Source of the DNA: Tessaracoccus sp. OH4464_COT-324
GTDB lineage: Bacteria > Actinomycetota > Actinomycetes > Propionibacteriales > Propionibacteriaceae
Assembly (NCBI RefSeq): GCF_003932855.1
Contig: NZ_RQYZ01000001.1
Coordinates: 62,001 to 126,000, forward strand
Length of the DNA stretch: 64,000 bases
Direction of reading: 5' to 3'
Part shown: positions 27,214 through 36,636 of the stretch, one piece after another
How the letters are laid out: each line of letters starts with the position of its first letter
How positions within the stretch are numbered: position 1 is the first letter of the stretch
The notes under the pieces: generated by a model
Databases searched by the model: none
What the model saw: only the letters and a program-made list of their open reading frames with translations
What the model was told of the DNA's origin: nothing
Made by a program: the position numbers and the translations under genes

Positions 27214-30021
27214 GTGGCTAAGCCTCGCGTTCACGAGATCGCAAAAGAAATTGGAATGGCCAGCAAGGATCTGCTGGCTTGGCTGAAGGATCAGGGCGAG
27301 TACGTCCGCGGCGCCTCCTCGTCGCTGGAGGCCCCCGTGGTCCGTCGCATCAGAGAGAACTTCGGGAAGCAGGTGGCCGAAGCGCCGAAGGTTGCGCCCG
27401 CGCCGACGCCTCCCGCTGCACCCAGCGCACCCGTGGCGCCGAGGCCGGCTCCGGCCAGCGCCGCGCCTGTACCTAGCGCGCCCGTGGCGAAGCCGGGGCC
27501 GAAACCAGCGGCGCCGATGCCGAAGCCTGCGCCGAAGCCAGTCCCTCAGGCAGAGGTGTCAAGCGCCCCCGTGGCCCCGACGCCCGCGCCCCCCAAGCCT
27601 TCCGCACCCAAACCTGCCGCGCCGACCCCAGGACCACGGCCCGGCCCGAAGCCGAAGCCAGGCGGGCCCAAACCGGGACAGCCGACGCCGGGTCCCCGGC
27701 CCGGTGCGACCCCCGGCCCTCGTCGCCCTGGCACCCCCCGCCCAGGCAACAACCCGTTCGCTGTCAGCCAGGGGATGGGCACGCAGCAGCGTCGCCCGCG
27801 CCCCGACGAGCGGCGCGGCCAGGCGCCGCGTCCCGGCCAGGGAGCCGCAGCCGGTGGGGAACAAAACCGTATGCCGCGTCCCGGCGGAACTTCCGGGATG
27901 CCGAGGCCTAATCCTGCGATGATGCCGAAGCAGCAGTCTTCTGCTCTTGGCGGCACCCAGCGCCCGGCGGGCCGCGGCCCGGGCCGCGGCCGGCCCGGCG
28001 GCGGTAGGCCGGGGGCGGGCGCGCCTGCAGGCGGTGGCTTCGGTGGTTCACCGGCCGCCGGCCCAGCCGGTCGTGGAGGGGGCCGCGGTCGTGGTGGCAC
28101 CCAGGGCGCGTTCGGCCGTGGCGGCGCGGGAGCTCGTCGCGGCCGAAAGTCGAAGAAGCAGCGTCGCCAAGAGTTCGATGAGATGGTGGCGCCCGCGATC
28201 GGCGGCGTGCGCGTTCGCAAGGGTGACGGCAAGACGGTGCGCCTCCGTCGTGGTGCGTCGCTGACCGACCTGGCCGAGAAGATCGGTGTGGACGCGGCGG
28301 CACTCGTGCAGGTGCTGTTCCACATGGGCGAGATGGTGACGGCCACCCAGTCCGTCAGCGATGACACCTTGGAACTGCTGGGCGCCGAGCTGGATTACAA
28401 CATCGAGGTCGTCTCCCCGGAGGATGAGGACCGTGAGCTGCTGGAGAGCTTCGACGTCGAGTTCGGCGAGAACATCGGCGACGAAGACGACCTGGAGGCC
28501 CGTCCCCCGGTGGTGACCGTCATGGGACACGTTGACCACGGCAAGACCAAACTCCTCGACGCCTTCCGGAATTCGAACGTCCAGGCTCGCGAGGCAGGCG
28601 GCATCACGCAGAAGATTGGCGCCTACCAGGTTGAGGCCGAGGTCGACGGCGAAAACCGTCGAATCACGTTCATCGACACCCCAGGCCACGAGGCCTTCAC
28701 GGCCATGCGTGCGCGTGGCGCCAAGTCCACCGACATCGCGGTGCTCGTGGTTGCCGCGGATGATGGCGTGATGCCCCAGACGATCGAGGCCCTCAACCAC
28801 GCGTTGGCGGCTGACGTGCCGGTCGTGGTGGCGGTCAACAAGGTCGACAAGCAGTCCGCTGATCCCACGCGCGTCCGGGGCCAGCTCTCCGAGTACGGTT
28901 TGGTGCCGGAGGAGTACGGCGGCGATACGCAGTTCGTCGACGTCTCCGCGGTCACCGGTCAGGGCCTCGACGAGTTGCTGGAAGCCATCGTGCTCACTGC
29001 CGACGCTGCTCTCGACCTGCGCGCCAACCCGGAAATGCCCGCTCAGGGCGTGGCCATCGAGGCTCACCTCGATAAGGGGCGCGGCGCGGTCGCGACCGTG
29101 CTGGTCCACCGGGGTACGTTGCGCATCGGCGACTCTATCGTCGCGGGCTCCGCTCACGGTAGGGTTCGCGCGATGATCAACGATGCGGGTGAGAACGTGG
29201 ACGTGGCCCCGCCGTCGATGCCGGTGCAGGTGCTGGGTCTGACGTCCGTGCCGGGAGCCGGCGACAACTTCCTGGTCGTGGAGGACGACCGGGTGGCCCG
29301 CCAGATCGCCGACAAGCGGGAGGCTCGGATGCGTGCGGCTCTGCAGGCGAAGACGAGCCGCCGCAAGACCCTCGACCAGCTGTTTGAGCAGATGGAGAAG
29401 GGCGAGACCCAGGAGTTGCTACTCATCCTCAAGGGTGACGGCGCCGGATCCGTTGAGGCCCTGGAGGACGCGCTCACCAAGATCGAGGTGTCTGACGAGG
29501 TCAGCCTGCGTGTTATCGACCGCGGCGTGGGTGCCATCACCGAGACCAACGTTTCGCTGGCTGCGGCATCGAAGGCGGTCATCATCGGATTCAACGTTCG
29601 TCCCACCCCGCACGCCGCGCAGCTGGCGGATCAGGAGAACGTGGACATCCGGACCTACTCGGTCATCTACGACGCGATCGACGAGATCGAGGCGGCGCTC
29701 AAGGGCATGCTCAAGCCGATCTTCAAGGAGGAGGTGCGGGGTCAGGCGGAGATCCGCGAGATCTTCCGTTCCTCCAAGATCGGCAACATCGCGGGCTGCA
29801 TGGTCATCGATGGCTCCATCAAGCGCAACGCCAAGGCTCGCCTCATCCGCGACGGCGTGGTTGTGCAGAACACCTCCATCGCGTCGCTGCGCCGCGAGAA
29901 GGACGATGTCACCGAGGTGCGCGAGGGCTACGAGTGCGGTCTCACGTTGCACAACTACTCCGACATCAAGATCGGCGATATCGTCGAAGTCTTCGAGATG
30001 GTTGAACAGGAGCGGGTCTGA
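27214..30021 (+). CDS. infB: translation initiation factor IF-2
   Basis: A 935-residue IF-2. Residues 1-50 form the first IF2N helical module ([19 protein letters not shown]). About 55-320 is a long, low-complexity Pro/Ala/Gly/Arg linker typical of high-GC actinobacteria. A second IF2N module ([20 protein letters not shown]) precedes the GTPase: G1 GHVDHGKT at 438-445, G3 DTPGHEAF, G4 NKVDK. Domains II-IV follow, with the fMet-tRNA-binding C-terminal domain. It recruits initiator tRNA to the 30S subunit. Start is GTG at 27214 behind AAGGAGAG. The last base of its stop is the first base of the rbfA ATG. Confidence 0.97.
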   Translation: MAKPRVHEIAKEIGMASKDLLAWLKDQGEYVRGASSSLEAPVVRRIRENFGKQVAEAPKVAPAPTPPAAPSAPVAPRPAPASAAPVPSAPVAKPGPKPAAPMPKPAPKPVPQAEVSSAPVAPTPAPPKPSAPKPAAPTPGPRPGPKPKPGGPKPGQPTPGPRPGATPGPRRPGTPRPGNNPFAVSQGMGTQQRRPRPDERRGQAPRPGQGAAAGGEQNRMPRPGGTSGMPRPNPAMMPKQQSSALGGTQRPAGRGPGRGRPGGGRPGAGAPAGGGFGGSPAAGPAGRGGGRGRGGTQGAFGRGGAGARRGRKSKKQRRQEFDEMVAPAIGGVRVRKGDGKTVRLRRGASLTDLAEKIGVDAAALVQVLFHMGEMVTATQSVSDDTLELLGAELDYNIEVVSPEDEDRELLESFDVEFGENIGDEDDLEARPPVVTVMGHVDHGKTKLLDAFRNSNVQAREAGGITQKIGAYQVEAEVDGENRRITFIDTPGHEAFTAMRARGAKSTDIAVLVVAADDGVMPQTIEALNHALAADVPVVVAVNKVDKQSADPTRVRGQLSEYGLVPEEYGGDTQFVDVSAVTGQGLDELLEAIVLTADAALDLRANPEMPAQGVAIEAHLDKGRGAVATVLVHRGTLRIGDSIVAGSAHGRVRAMINDAGENVDVAPPSMPVQVLGLTSVPGAGDNFLVVEDDRVARQIADKREARMRAALQAKTSRRKTLDQLFEQMEKGETQELLLILKGDGAGSVEALEDALTKIEVSDEVSLRVIDRGVGAITETNVSLAAASKAVIIGFNVRPTPHAAQLADQENVDIRTYSVIYDAIDEIEAALKGMLKPIFKEEVRGQAEIREIFRSSKIGNIAGCMVIDGSIKRNAKARLIRDGVVVQNTSIASLRREKDDVTEVREGYECGLTLHNYSDIKIGDIVEVFEMVEQERV

Positions 30022-30440
30022 TGCCGAGCCCACGAAACGCCAAGCTGGCTGACCAGATCAAGACGATCCTGGCAGCCACCATTGACCGGAGGGTCAAGGA
30101 TCCACGAAAAGGGTTCATCACCATCACCGATGTGCGCCTGAGCGGCGATAATCGTGAGGCGACTGTGTTCTACACGGTGCTCGGCGACGAGGCTTCGCGC
30201 GCGGGTAGCGCGGCGGCCTTGGAGTCAGCCAGGGGCATGCTGCGCAGCGTGGTGGGGGCTCAGCTGGCGATGCGGCACACCCCGAGCCTCGAGTTCGTGC
30301 TCGACGCGACGGGAGATGAGGCCAAGCACATCGAGGACCTGCTGGCCCGCGCGCAGGCCAGCGATGCGGCCGCTGCTGAGGCCCGGGAGGGCAGAGCCTT
30401 CGCGGGAGAGTCGGACCCTTACAAGAAGCCGAGAGAGTGA
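30021..30440 (+). CDS. rbfA: ribosome-binding factor A
   Basis: A 139-residue KH-fold factor for 16S rRNA 5'-end maturation. It has the family blocks RVKDPRKGFITITDVRLS, and the FYTVLG and RSVVGAQLAMRHTPSLEFVLD segments with the Ala/Ser-kinked KH motif. A charged tail extends beyond the core. The ATG overlaps the infB stop by one base, and its stop overlaps the GTG of truB by 4 nt, so infB-rbfA-truB are translationally coupled. Confidence 0.95.
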   Translation: MPSPRNAKLADQIKTILAATIDRRVKDPRKGFITITDVRLSGDNREATVFYTVLGDEASRAGSAAALESARGMLRSVVGAQLAMRHTPSLEFVLDATGDEAKHIEDLLARAQASDAAAAEAREGRAFAGESDPYKKPRE

Positions 30441-31330
30441 CCTCCACCGACGGGCTGGTGATTGTCGACAAGGAGTCGGCGGTCACCAGCCATCAGGTCG
30501 TTGGGCGGTTGCGTCGCCTGCTGGGAATCCGCAAGGTCGGGCATGCCGGCACCCTGGATCCGATGGCCACGGGCGTGTTGATCCTCGGGGTCGGTAGGGC
30601 GACGCGTCTGCTCGGTCACCTTGCGCTGCACGACAAGCGCTATCTGGCGACGGTTCGCTTGGGCGCGCGGTCGGATACCGACGACGCTGACGGCACCGTC
30701 GTGCCCGTTGCGGATGCCTCTGGGATCACCGAGGCCGAGTTGGCTGCCGCTTGCGCGCCACTGCGGGGTGTGATCAGCCAGGTGCCCAGCGCAGTCTCCG
30801 CTATCAAGGTGGGCGGGAAGCGGGCTTACGCCTTGGCGCGGGCGGGCGAGGAGGTCAAGCTTGCCCCGCGCGAGGTCACCGTCTCGCGCTTGGACGTTCT
30901 GGCTGTTCGCCCGACGGGTTCGTGGCTGGATATCGATATCGATGTCGAGTGCTCCAGCGGCACCTACATCCGCGCCATTGCCCGAGATCTGGGCCTCGCT
31001 TTGGGAGTCGGTGGGCACCTGCGCGCGCTGCGGCGCACGCGGGTCGGCGGTTTCGATCTCGGGGACGCGGTGCGGTTGGGTGAGGAGGCTCCTCGGCTGA
31101 TGAGCATGGCCGAGGCTGCCAGGCGCAGTTTCTCCGTGGTGGAGTTGAGTCCGGAGCAGGCTCGCGAGGTCCGCTTCGGCAGGGCGCTTCCCCTGCGGTT
31201 GGGTGCCCAGCTGACCGGGTTGATCTCGCCTGAGGGTCGGTTGCTGGCGCTGTACAGGGCCGAGGGCGAGCGGGCCGTTCCGGTTACGGTTTTCGTGGGT
31301 TCGAATGATCAGGATGAGGAGTGTTGGTGA
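30437..31330 (+). CDS. truB: tRNA pseudouridine(55) synthase
   Basis: A 297-residue TruB. The catalytic motif GHAGTLDPMATGVL contains Asp41. DKRYLATVRLGARSDTDDADG and SGTYIRAIARDLG are further TruB blocks. A C-terminal PUA-like extension is present. It makes pseudouridine-55 in the T-loop of nearly all tRNAs. GTG start at 30437 overlaps rbfA; the 3' end overlaps ribF by 4 nt. Confidence 0.95.
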   Translation: MTSTDGLVIVDKESAVTSHQVVGRLRRLLGIRKVGHAGTLDPMATGVLILGVGRATRLLGHLALHDKRYLATVRLGARSDTDDADGTVVPVADASGITEAELAAACAPLRGVISQVPSAVSAIKVGGKRAYALARAGEEVKLAPREVTVSRLDVLAVRPTGSWLDIDIDVECSSGTYIRAIARDLGLALGVGGHLRALRRTRVGGFDLGDAVRLGEEAPRLMSMAEAARRSFSVVELSPEQAREVRFGRALPLRLGAQLTGLISPEGRLLALYRAEGERAVPVTVFVGSNDQDEECW

Positions 31331-32199
31331 GCGTCGCGATTGGTAACTTCGACGGAGTTCACTTGGGACACCAGACGGTGTTGCGCAGGGCGAAGTCCGT
31401 TGGGGAGCGGCTGACCGTGGTCACGTTCTGGCCGCACCCCGTCGGGGTTCTTAGCCCGGACAAGGCGCCCAAGCTGATCACGGACCTCCGCACCCGCATC
31501 GACCTGCTGCGGCAGGCGGGAGCCGACGAGATTCGGGTGGTGCGGTTCAATGAGTTGGTGGCGCGGATGAGCCCCGAGGAGTTTGTCCAGGAGTTTCTGC
31601 GCCCGCTCAGGCCAAATCGCATCGTCGTTGGGGAGAACTTCCGGTTCGGGAACAAAGCGTCGGGCGACGCGGCTCGGCTCGCCGAGATCGGGGGGGATTC
31701 CTTCCAGGTCGAGGCGGTGGAGCTCAGCGCGATCGGTGGCCAGTTGACGTGTTCGAGCCTGATTCGTCGCGCGTTGACTGAGGGCGACGTGGGGCTGGCC
31801 GCGCAGCATTTGGGTCGTCCCTTCCAGTTCTCCGGGCTGGTGGTCGTCGGGGACCGTCGGGGTAGGGACTTGGGCTTCCCGACGGCGAATATGGTGGTTC
31901 CGGACGACCTGGTGGTGCCGGCCGACGGCGTCTACGCGGGTTGGCTGAGCCGTACGGATCTGCCCAGCGCCGAACGACTGCCTGCTGCCATCTCGGTGGG
32001 CACGAACCCGACCTTCGATGGCGTGGAACGGCGGATCGAAAGCTACGTTCTGGATCGAGATGATCTTGGCCTGTACGGGCTGGAGTTGCGCGTTGACTTC
32101 GTTCAGCGGCTGCGGGGCCAGCAACGATTCGATGGTGTGGACAGCTTGATCGATCAGATGCGCCGCGACGTGGCCAGGACGCGTGAGTTGCTGAGCTAG
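31327..32199 (+). CDS. ribF: bifunctional riboflavin kinase/FMN adenylyltransferase
   Basis: A 290-residue RibF that converts riboflavin to FMN and FAD. The FMN adenylyltransferase domain has GNFDGVHLGHQTVL with the nucleotidyltransferase HxGH and later CSSLIRRALTEGDV; the kinase domain has LGFPTANMVVPDD and GTNPTFDG. The N-terminus is about 15 residues shorter than usual: a stop codon three codons upstream in frame rules out a longer start. GTG at 31327 is chosen because GAGGAG lies 5 nt upstream and it overlaps the truB stop (GTGA); a GTG at 31321 is an alternative. Confidence 0.93.
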   Translation: MSVAIGNFDGVHLGHQTVLRRAKSVGERLTVVTFWPHPVGVLSPDKAPKLITDLRTRIDLLRQAGADEIRVVRFNELVARMSPEEFVQEFLRPLRPNRIVVGENFRFGNKASGDAARLAEIGGDSFQVEAVELSAIGGQLTCSSLIRRALTEGDVGLAAQHLGRPFQFSGLVVVGDRRGRDLGFPTANMVVPDDLVVPADGVYAGWLSRTDLPSAERLPAAISVGTNPTFDGVERRIESYVLDRDDLGLYGLELRVDFVQRLRGQQRFDGVDSLIDQMRRDVARTRELLS

Positions 32200-32296
32200 G
32201 ACTGGTTGCGGAAGGTAGGCCAGGCTGCGGGCAGCCACCGGGGGGAGAAGGGGACAGCGGGGTCCCCGCTCCGACGTCGCTTTCGATGCGGGCCCA

Positions 32297-33949
32297 TCAA
32301 CGGCCAAACAGATGGCCCTGGATCGACGCGATCAGGGCGTCGAGGGAATGCGGTAGGGCAGCCAGGTGCCAGTTGTCGGGTGCTCGGTACCAGCTGATCG
32401 CGTCCGGGTCGGGTTGGTCGTCGGCGTCCGCGTCAACCATGGCCTCGATCCAGCGTTCCTTGCCGCCCAGCACAACAGCGTAGGGCAGCAGCTTCGATAT
32501 CTGCTCGAGTTCGCGCCCTGCCGGGAAGCAGTCGGTACGTTGCTGGGCGAGGATGGCGGAGAAACCGTTGAGTCCGGAGAGCAGCTCGGCGCCTGCCACG
32601 GAGCGGCGCGACATCTCCCCGGCAACGAACAGCGAGGCCACCCCGACTGCCAGAACTGCCAGGCCGACGAGCCCCCAGGTCGTGAGCCAGCCGAGCAGCC
32701 CTGTGGTGAGGACGCCGATCACCAGCAACACGCCGCCCACCATGCGGGAATCCGTGCGGGCCTTCCGCGGGTGTTTCACGAACCAACCTTCGGTCACGAC
32801 GTCGCGGTAGAGCTCGTGCTGCACGTCGTAGAGCACCGGCCCTACCGCAGCCTGGATCCCGGAAACGAGCGTCCCTTCCGCCGGTGCGGCGGCTTCGAGC
32901 AGCTTCTTCTCGTAGGGACGCAGATCTTCTCCGGGTTTCCCGGTCGGCGTGAGACGCCAGTCGGTTCCGCCGGGGCTGTCGATCTGCTCGATGACCAGGT
33001 AGCCGCGCACGGCGAGGTCGAGGATCGTCGCGGTGATGTCCAGGGGGTCGACGGACTCGTCGGCCACCGTGCCGATCTGGCCGGGGCGGACTCCAGAGAC
33101 CAGGCGGAACTCGTTGAGACCTTCGCCTATCGGGTGGAACTCGGCCACGACGGTGGGGCGGGCCGCCAGATCATCGCGGCCCATGCGGCGGTGCCAGAGC
33201 CAGAGCGCGGCCCCGCCGAGCAAGAGCGTTCCGGCGGCGGCGGCGCCCGTGGCCCAGGTCAGGGAGAATGCCCGATCCAGGGTCCAGCGGCTGTCGATCT
33301 GGGCGGTTACAGCGACGATGCTGCGCGGCTGACTGCCAGCAACGCTCAGCGTCTCGCCCGCCTTGAGCGGGCCGTCCTCGAACGTCGCGGCCTCTGGAAC
33401 TTCGCGGTCGATGCTCCACAGCGCACAGTTGTGCAGGGCGGCCGGATCGCCGGCCTGGCAGTCGAAGTCGGGAGGCGGCGCGACGAACCGGAGATCGCCC
33501 GTGACTGTTTGTACTTCGACGTTGAGCGGCTGGACGAGGGGCCAGGAGAACTGGGTGATGTCCTGCGCGGTTTCACTCTTCGACGTTGCGCCGGAGACCC
33601 GGTAGCGCACGGTTGCTGTGCCTTCCGGGGCCTCGAAGGAATAGGCGACGGCCTCGGCGGTTTCCTCGACTCTGGCGGCCGGGGCCCCGGGAGCCTCCAC
33701 CGTCAGGTCACTGATGCGATACCTTGCGGTGCGCAACTCGCTGACCGGGGCGGCGGTGGCGATTCGCTGGGTGATCTGCCCGGCGGGCACGCCCTCGAAG
33801 CGCTGTTCGACGAGCAGGGTCCCGTCGGGCTCCAACCGGGCGGAGACCGTCAACTGATCCACGGCATCGGCGGCCGACGCCGGGCCAACGCCCATTAGCA
33901 GCAGCGCGAAGGCGCCTGCGAGTGCCGAAAGAATATTGCGCACGTCCAT
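32297..33949 (-). CDS. DUF2207 membrane protein
   Basis: A 550-residue protein. A signal peptide ends around ASAADA (about residue 27). An extracytoplasmic beta-rich DUF2207 domain follows (TVSARLEPDGTLLVEQRFEG opens it), then a membrane helix at about 226-248, a cytoplasmic part, and a hydrophobic pair at about 405-450. The last part has ISWYRAPDNW. Related to E. coli YciQ; function is unknown. AAAAGGG precedes the ATG at 33949. It is divergent from the zinc peptidase gene with a 90-bp spacer. Confidence 0.8.
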   Translation of the reverse strand: MDVRNILSALAGAFALLLMGVGPASAADAVDQLTVSARLEPDGTLLVEQRFEGVPAGQITQRIATAAPVSELRTARYRISDLTVEAPGAPAARVEETAEAVAYSFEAPEGTATVRYRVSGATSKSETAQDITQFSWPLVQPLNVEVQTVTGDLRFVAPPPDFDCQAGDPAALHNCALWSIDREVPEAATFEDGPLKAGETLSVAGSQPRSIVAVTAQIDSRWTLDRAFSLTWATGAAAAGTLLLGGAALWLWHRRMGRDDLAARPTVVAEFHPIGEGLNEFRLVSGVRPGQIGTVADESVDPLDITATILDLAVRGYLVIEQIDSPGGTDWRLTPTGKPGEDLRPYEKKLLEAAAPAEGTLVSGIQAAVGPVLYDVQHELYRDVVTEGWFVKHPRKARTDSRMVGGVLLVIGVLTTGLLGWLTTWGLVGLAVLAVGVASLFVAGEMSRRSVAGAELLSGLNGFSAILAQQRTDCFPAGRELEQISKLLPYAVVLGGKERWIEAMVDADADDQPDPDAISWYRAPDNWHLAALPHSLDALIASIQGHLFGR

Positions 33950-34026
33950 CCCTTTTCATTGGTTGTGTTGCCCACTATTGCACATCCGCGTACCGCTGGG
34001 AGTCTTCCGAAGACCCGACCGTCCGC

Positions 34027-34032
34027 TACCTT
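34027..34032 (+). promoter_or_regulatory. -10 box (TACCTT) for the membrane zinc-peptidase gene
   Basis: TACCTT ends 7 nt before a GTG at 34040. This supports GTG at 34040 as the start rather than the ATG at 34052. Confidence 0.45.
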
Positions 34033-34039
34033 GGTTTCC

Positions 34040-35359
34040 GTGAGTCAACCAATGAACCCTTGGTCGAATGGCCCGAATGGCCCGAATGGCCCGATTGGCG
34101 GCGCGTGGCGCAATCCGTATGCGGCCCCACCCGGCTGGCAACAACGCGGGCCGGGCCAGCCGACGGCATCGGGTTGGTCCGGTCAGCCGGCTCAGCAACC
34201 GGGCTGGGCCGGGGCGCCTCCCGTCCCATCGGGCCAGCCGGCGATGGGTAGCCAGTTTCCCGGCGTGCGTCAGCCGCCCTATGCTCAGGCGGGACAGCCG
34301 CCGACGATGCGGTTCCAGCCGGGGCCGACTCCGCAGGGCCCACCCTTCTACCCGGGCCAGTATCCACCGGCTTACCCGTGGCCGAAAGCGCGCAAGTCAG
34401 CTTCTCCGTTGCTGATCGGCCTGCCGCTTGTACTGCTCGCCGCACTGGTCGTCTTCTTCGGGTTGCTCGCCAGGGATTGGGGCTCGTCCCCGGAGCCCGA
34501 TACCTCGTCCGGCGGGTCGGGTTCGCAGGGTCAGACGACCGACACCACCGGTGGTTCGGGAAACAACGATCCCACCTACCTGCACGAAGACTATAAGGTG
34601 CCCAGGCCGGGTAGCGGTGCCGGGGAAACGTTCGACACCTTCGACGACCCGAAGTATCTCACCAGCAACAGTTTCTACGAGCAGACGGTTCCCGTGCCAG
34701 TTAGGTGTGAGCTGTCGAAGCTGTCGAACATCTACGACAAGAAGCAACTGACTGAGTTTTTCAGGTCCGCTGCGGTGTGCCTGGTGCGTGTGCACGGCCC
34801 GAAGATCGCGGAGGCGGGTTTCGAGCCGCACCACCCGTTGGTGACGGTTTTCACCGATCCGGTGATCAATACACCCTGCGGAGAAGGAGAAAGCACTGCT
34901 GCTTTTTTCTGTCCAGCGAATGAGCGAATCTACTACGGGATTGACTTTGGGCGCTCGGTGAAGGCCGATCCGGCTGGCCTGTTGTTCGTGATGGCTCACG
35001 AGTACTCGCACGACGTGCAGGCCCGGGTGGGGATCTCGGCGCAGAAATTCTATGAATCCAAGGGCAAGCAGGTGGAGCAGCAGAAAGAAATGATGAGGCG
35101 AAGCGAAACGCAGGCGGATTGCTGGGCCGGTACTTTCATCAGTGCCACGAAGCTCTCGTTGGGTTACGGTGCGGCCGAGCTGCGCAGTATCCGAAGTCTC
35201 GTTGAGCAGGTGGGAGATGACCAGCTGGTGCCCCCGGAGGAGCTGCCCGACGAGCACGGCATCTCGACGACCCGGCTGAACTGGTTGGAGAGGGGTTTTG
35301 CCGCCAAACGATACGGGGAGTGCAACAGCTTCGTGGCGCCCAAGGATGAGGTGAAGTAG
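34040..35359 (+). CDS. membrane-anchored neutral zinc metallopeptidase (YpfJ family)
   Basis: A 439-residue protein. The N-terminal 110 residues are cytoplasmic and extremely rich in Pro, Gly, Gln and Trp, starting MSQPMNPWSNGPNG. One membrane helix (SPLLIGLPLVLLAALVVFFG) and a Ser/Gly/Thr linker follow, then an outside domain with the zinc motif HEYSHDVQ and ETQADCWAGTF, matching the YpfJ-type neutral zinc peptidases (PF04228). Cysteines in the outer part (RCEL, AVCLV, TPCGE, FFCPAN, ECNS) may form disulfides. Substrate unknown. Two other proteins in this window share the N-terminal style (52179 and 59945). Confidence 0.8.
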   Translation: MSQPMNPWSNGPNGPNGPIGGAWRNPYAAPPGWQQRGPGQPTASGWSGQPAQQPGWAGAPPVPSGQPAMGSQFPGVRQPPYAQAGQPPTMRFQPGPTPQGPPFYPGQYPPAYPWPKARKSASPLLIGLPLVLLAALVVFFGLLARDWGSSPEPDTSSGGSGSQGQTTDTTGGSGNNDPTYLHEDYKVPRPGSGAGETFDTFDDPKYLTSNSFYEQTVPVPVRCELSKLSNIYDKKQLTEFFRSAAVCLVRVHGPKIAEAGFEPHHPLVTVFTDPVINTPCGEGESTAAFFCPANERIYYGIDFGRSVKADPAGLLFVMAHEYSHDVQARVGISAQKFYESKGKQVEQQKEMMRRSETQADCWAGTFISATKLSLGYGAAELRSIRSLVEQVGDDQLVPPEELPDEHGISTTRLNWLERGFAAKRYGECNSFVAPKDEVK

Positions 35360-35361
35360 CT

Positions 35362-35841
35362 TCAGAGCGCGGTGAGCGATTTCTTGTAGACGGCGTAATG
35401 CTCTGCGGCCTGCTGACCTTCCTCCACCTGGGTGACCTCGGGATCCTCGACGAAGATGTGCTCACCGGTGGGCAGGTAGTCGAGCGAGATGTAGAGCGGG
35501 ATCGCCTTGATGTTGTTCGGGTCCACCGCGAGGTAGACAGCCGGGAAACCAAGGTTTCGGGCCTGCTCCTCCAACCAGTGGGACAGGGCGCGGCCCGCGC
35601 CCCGTCGTCGCGCCTGCGGGTATACCCACATGTTGCGCAACTCGGGTCTCCAAGGGCCCTCTCCCAGATCCAGCAGGGCCGTGCCCAGCGGGGAGTCGCC
35701 GGAATAAGCCACGGCGAAGAGCAGCCGCCCGGTCCGGCTGAGGGCGAAGTGCTCGTCAACGAGATTCAGCTCAGGGCGAGCCTGGTGAGCGCGCAGGACG
35801 GGGAGGTCTTCCTCGACAACGAGACGCACGACGATCGACAT
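35362..35841 (-). CDS. GNAT family N-acetyltransferase
   Basis: A 159-residue single-domain GNAT. The acetyl-CoA-binding motif A is MWVYPQARRRGAGRALSHWL, and motif B is YLAVDPNNIKAIPLYISLDY. The substrate is unknown. It converges with the zinc peptidase gene (2-nt gap) and is divergent from rpsO. GGAGGACCA before the ATG at 35841 (minus strand) is a good ribosome binding site. Confidence 0.85.
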   Translation of the reverse strand: MSIVVRLVVEEDLPVLRAHQARPELNLVDEHFALSRTGRLLFAVAYSGDSPLGTALLDLGEGPWRPELRNMWVYPQARRRGAGRALSHWLEEQARNLGFPAVYLAVDPNNIKAIPLYISLDYLPTGEHIFVEDPEVTQVEEGQQAAEHYAVYKKSLTAL

Positions 35842-36021
35842 TGGTCCTCCTGACGGAACTTCGGTGTTCGGGCCAGACTAGCCGGTGCCGGCTCAACTTT
35901 GGGCGGGAGTTCGTCAGGTGATAGGGTGGCGAGGTTGCCGTTAGATCGGCCACGGTTCAGTAAGAGCCTCGAAAGCACCCGCGACTGAGGCGCCGTGCAG
36001 CGAGTCGGAAGGAGCACCTGA
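35842..36021 (+). promoter_or_regulatory. rpsO leader with extended -10 promoter
   Basis: TGATAGGGT (TAGGGT at 35922-35927) is an extended -10 box about 95 nt before rpsO. Close to the gene an imperfect stem can form between CGACT (about 35979) and AGTCG (about 36002), ending at the ribosome binding site GGAAGGAG. S15 often represses its own mRNA through such leader structures; whether this one does is inference. Confidence 0.45.
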
Positions 36022-36285
36022 ATGGACGCCGCTGAGAAGAAGAAGATTATCGAAGAGTACGCGACTGCGCCTGGTGATACCGGCTCGCCGGATGTCCAGA
36101 TTGCGCTGCTCAGCAAGCGCATCTCGCACCTCACCGAGCACCTGAAGCAGCACAAGGGCGATCACCACTCCCGGCGTGGCCTCCTGCTGCTGGTCGGCCA
36201 GCGCCGCCGGCTGCTCAACTACGTCGCGAAGAAGGACATCGAGCACTACCGCGAGCTCATCGCCCGCCTCGGCCTTCGTCGCTGA
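36022..36285 (+). CDS. rpsO: 30S ribosomal protein S15
   Basis: An 87-residue S15. The signature [24 protein letters not shown] is present (given in part), as is [22 protein letters not shown]15 is a primary 16S rRNA binder that nucleates the platform. ATG at 36022 with GGAAGGAG upstream. A factor-independent terminator follows, then pnp, the usual rpsO-pnp order. Confidence 0.97.
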   Translation: MDAAEKKKIIEEYATAPGDTGSPDVQIALLSKRISHLTEHLKQHKGDHHSRRGLLLLVGQRRRLLNYVAKKDIEHYRELIARLGLRR

Positions 36286-36305
36286 ACTGGTCGATTCCAA
36301 ACATG

Positions 36306-36334
36306 AAAGGGGCTCAACGGGCCCCTTTTGTGTT
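36306..36334 (+). terminator. intrinsic terminator after rpsO
   Basis: AAAGGGGC (36306-36313) pairs with GCCCCTTT (36321-36328), followed by TGTGTTT. This is a conventional stem with T-rich tail. Confidence 0.85.
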
Positions 36335-36636
36335 TCGTGGACCCAGGGTGGTCGTCGGCCGTCAAGGCGTGCTGCCGAGGGGATGCGCCGCCGGGAGGAG
36401 GCATGTTCTGCCGCGGACAACCGTGCAGTATCGGTGGCCGAAAAGCGCATTATCGCTTCTTGTCGGGTAGAGTTGCCCCCGGGCAACCGTGTAACGACGA
36501 TTTGCCGCCCTCCTGGGAGCAGCATTCGGTCCTCGGTAGTGGTTTTCGGGCGTGGTCCCGCGAGCCTCGATCGAAGACCGGGCGCTCCACTGGCGGTTGT
36601 TCCGTTGGGCGGCACCAACGAAAGGACACCCTGCAA
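36335..36636 (+). promoter_or_regulatory. pnp leader region
   Basis: About 300 bp without a gene before pnp. TAGAGT at about 36468-36473 is a possible -10 box. It overlaps the start of a small hairpin, GTTGCC-CCCG-GGCAAC (36472-36487). AAAGGA at 36621-36626 is the ribosome binding site. A long leader is expected for pnp, whose mRNA is autoregulated in other bacteria. An upstream in-frame extension of pnp from 36328 is not protein-like. Confidence 0.4.

Noticed and set aside
27380-28150. Tandem repeat in infB linker
   Set aside because: The Pro/Ala/Gly-rich phrases such as GPRPG are low-complexity, not regular copies, and are normal in actinobacterial IF-2.
27546-28367. 273-codon minus-strand frame of Pro/Gly/Ala/Arg composition
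   Set aside because: It mirrors the low-complexity linker of infB.
36328-36636. Upstream extension of pnp
   Set aside because: It overlaps the rpsO terminator, its translation is not protein-like, and the GTG at 36637 has a ribosome binding site and family support.
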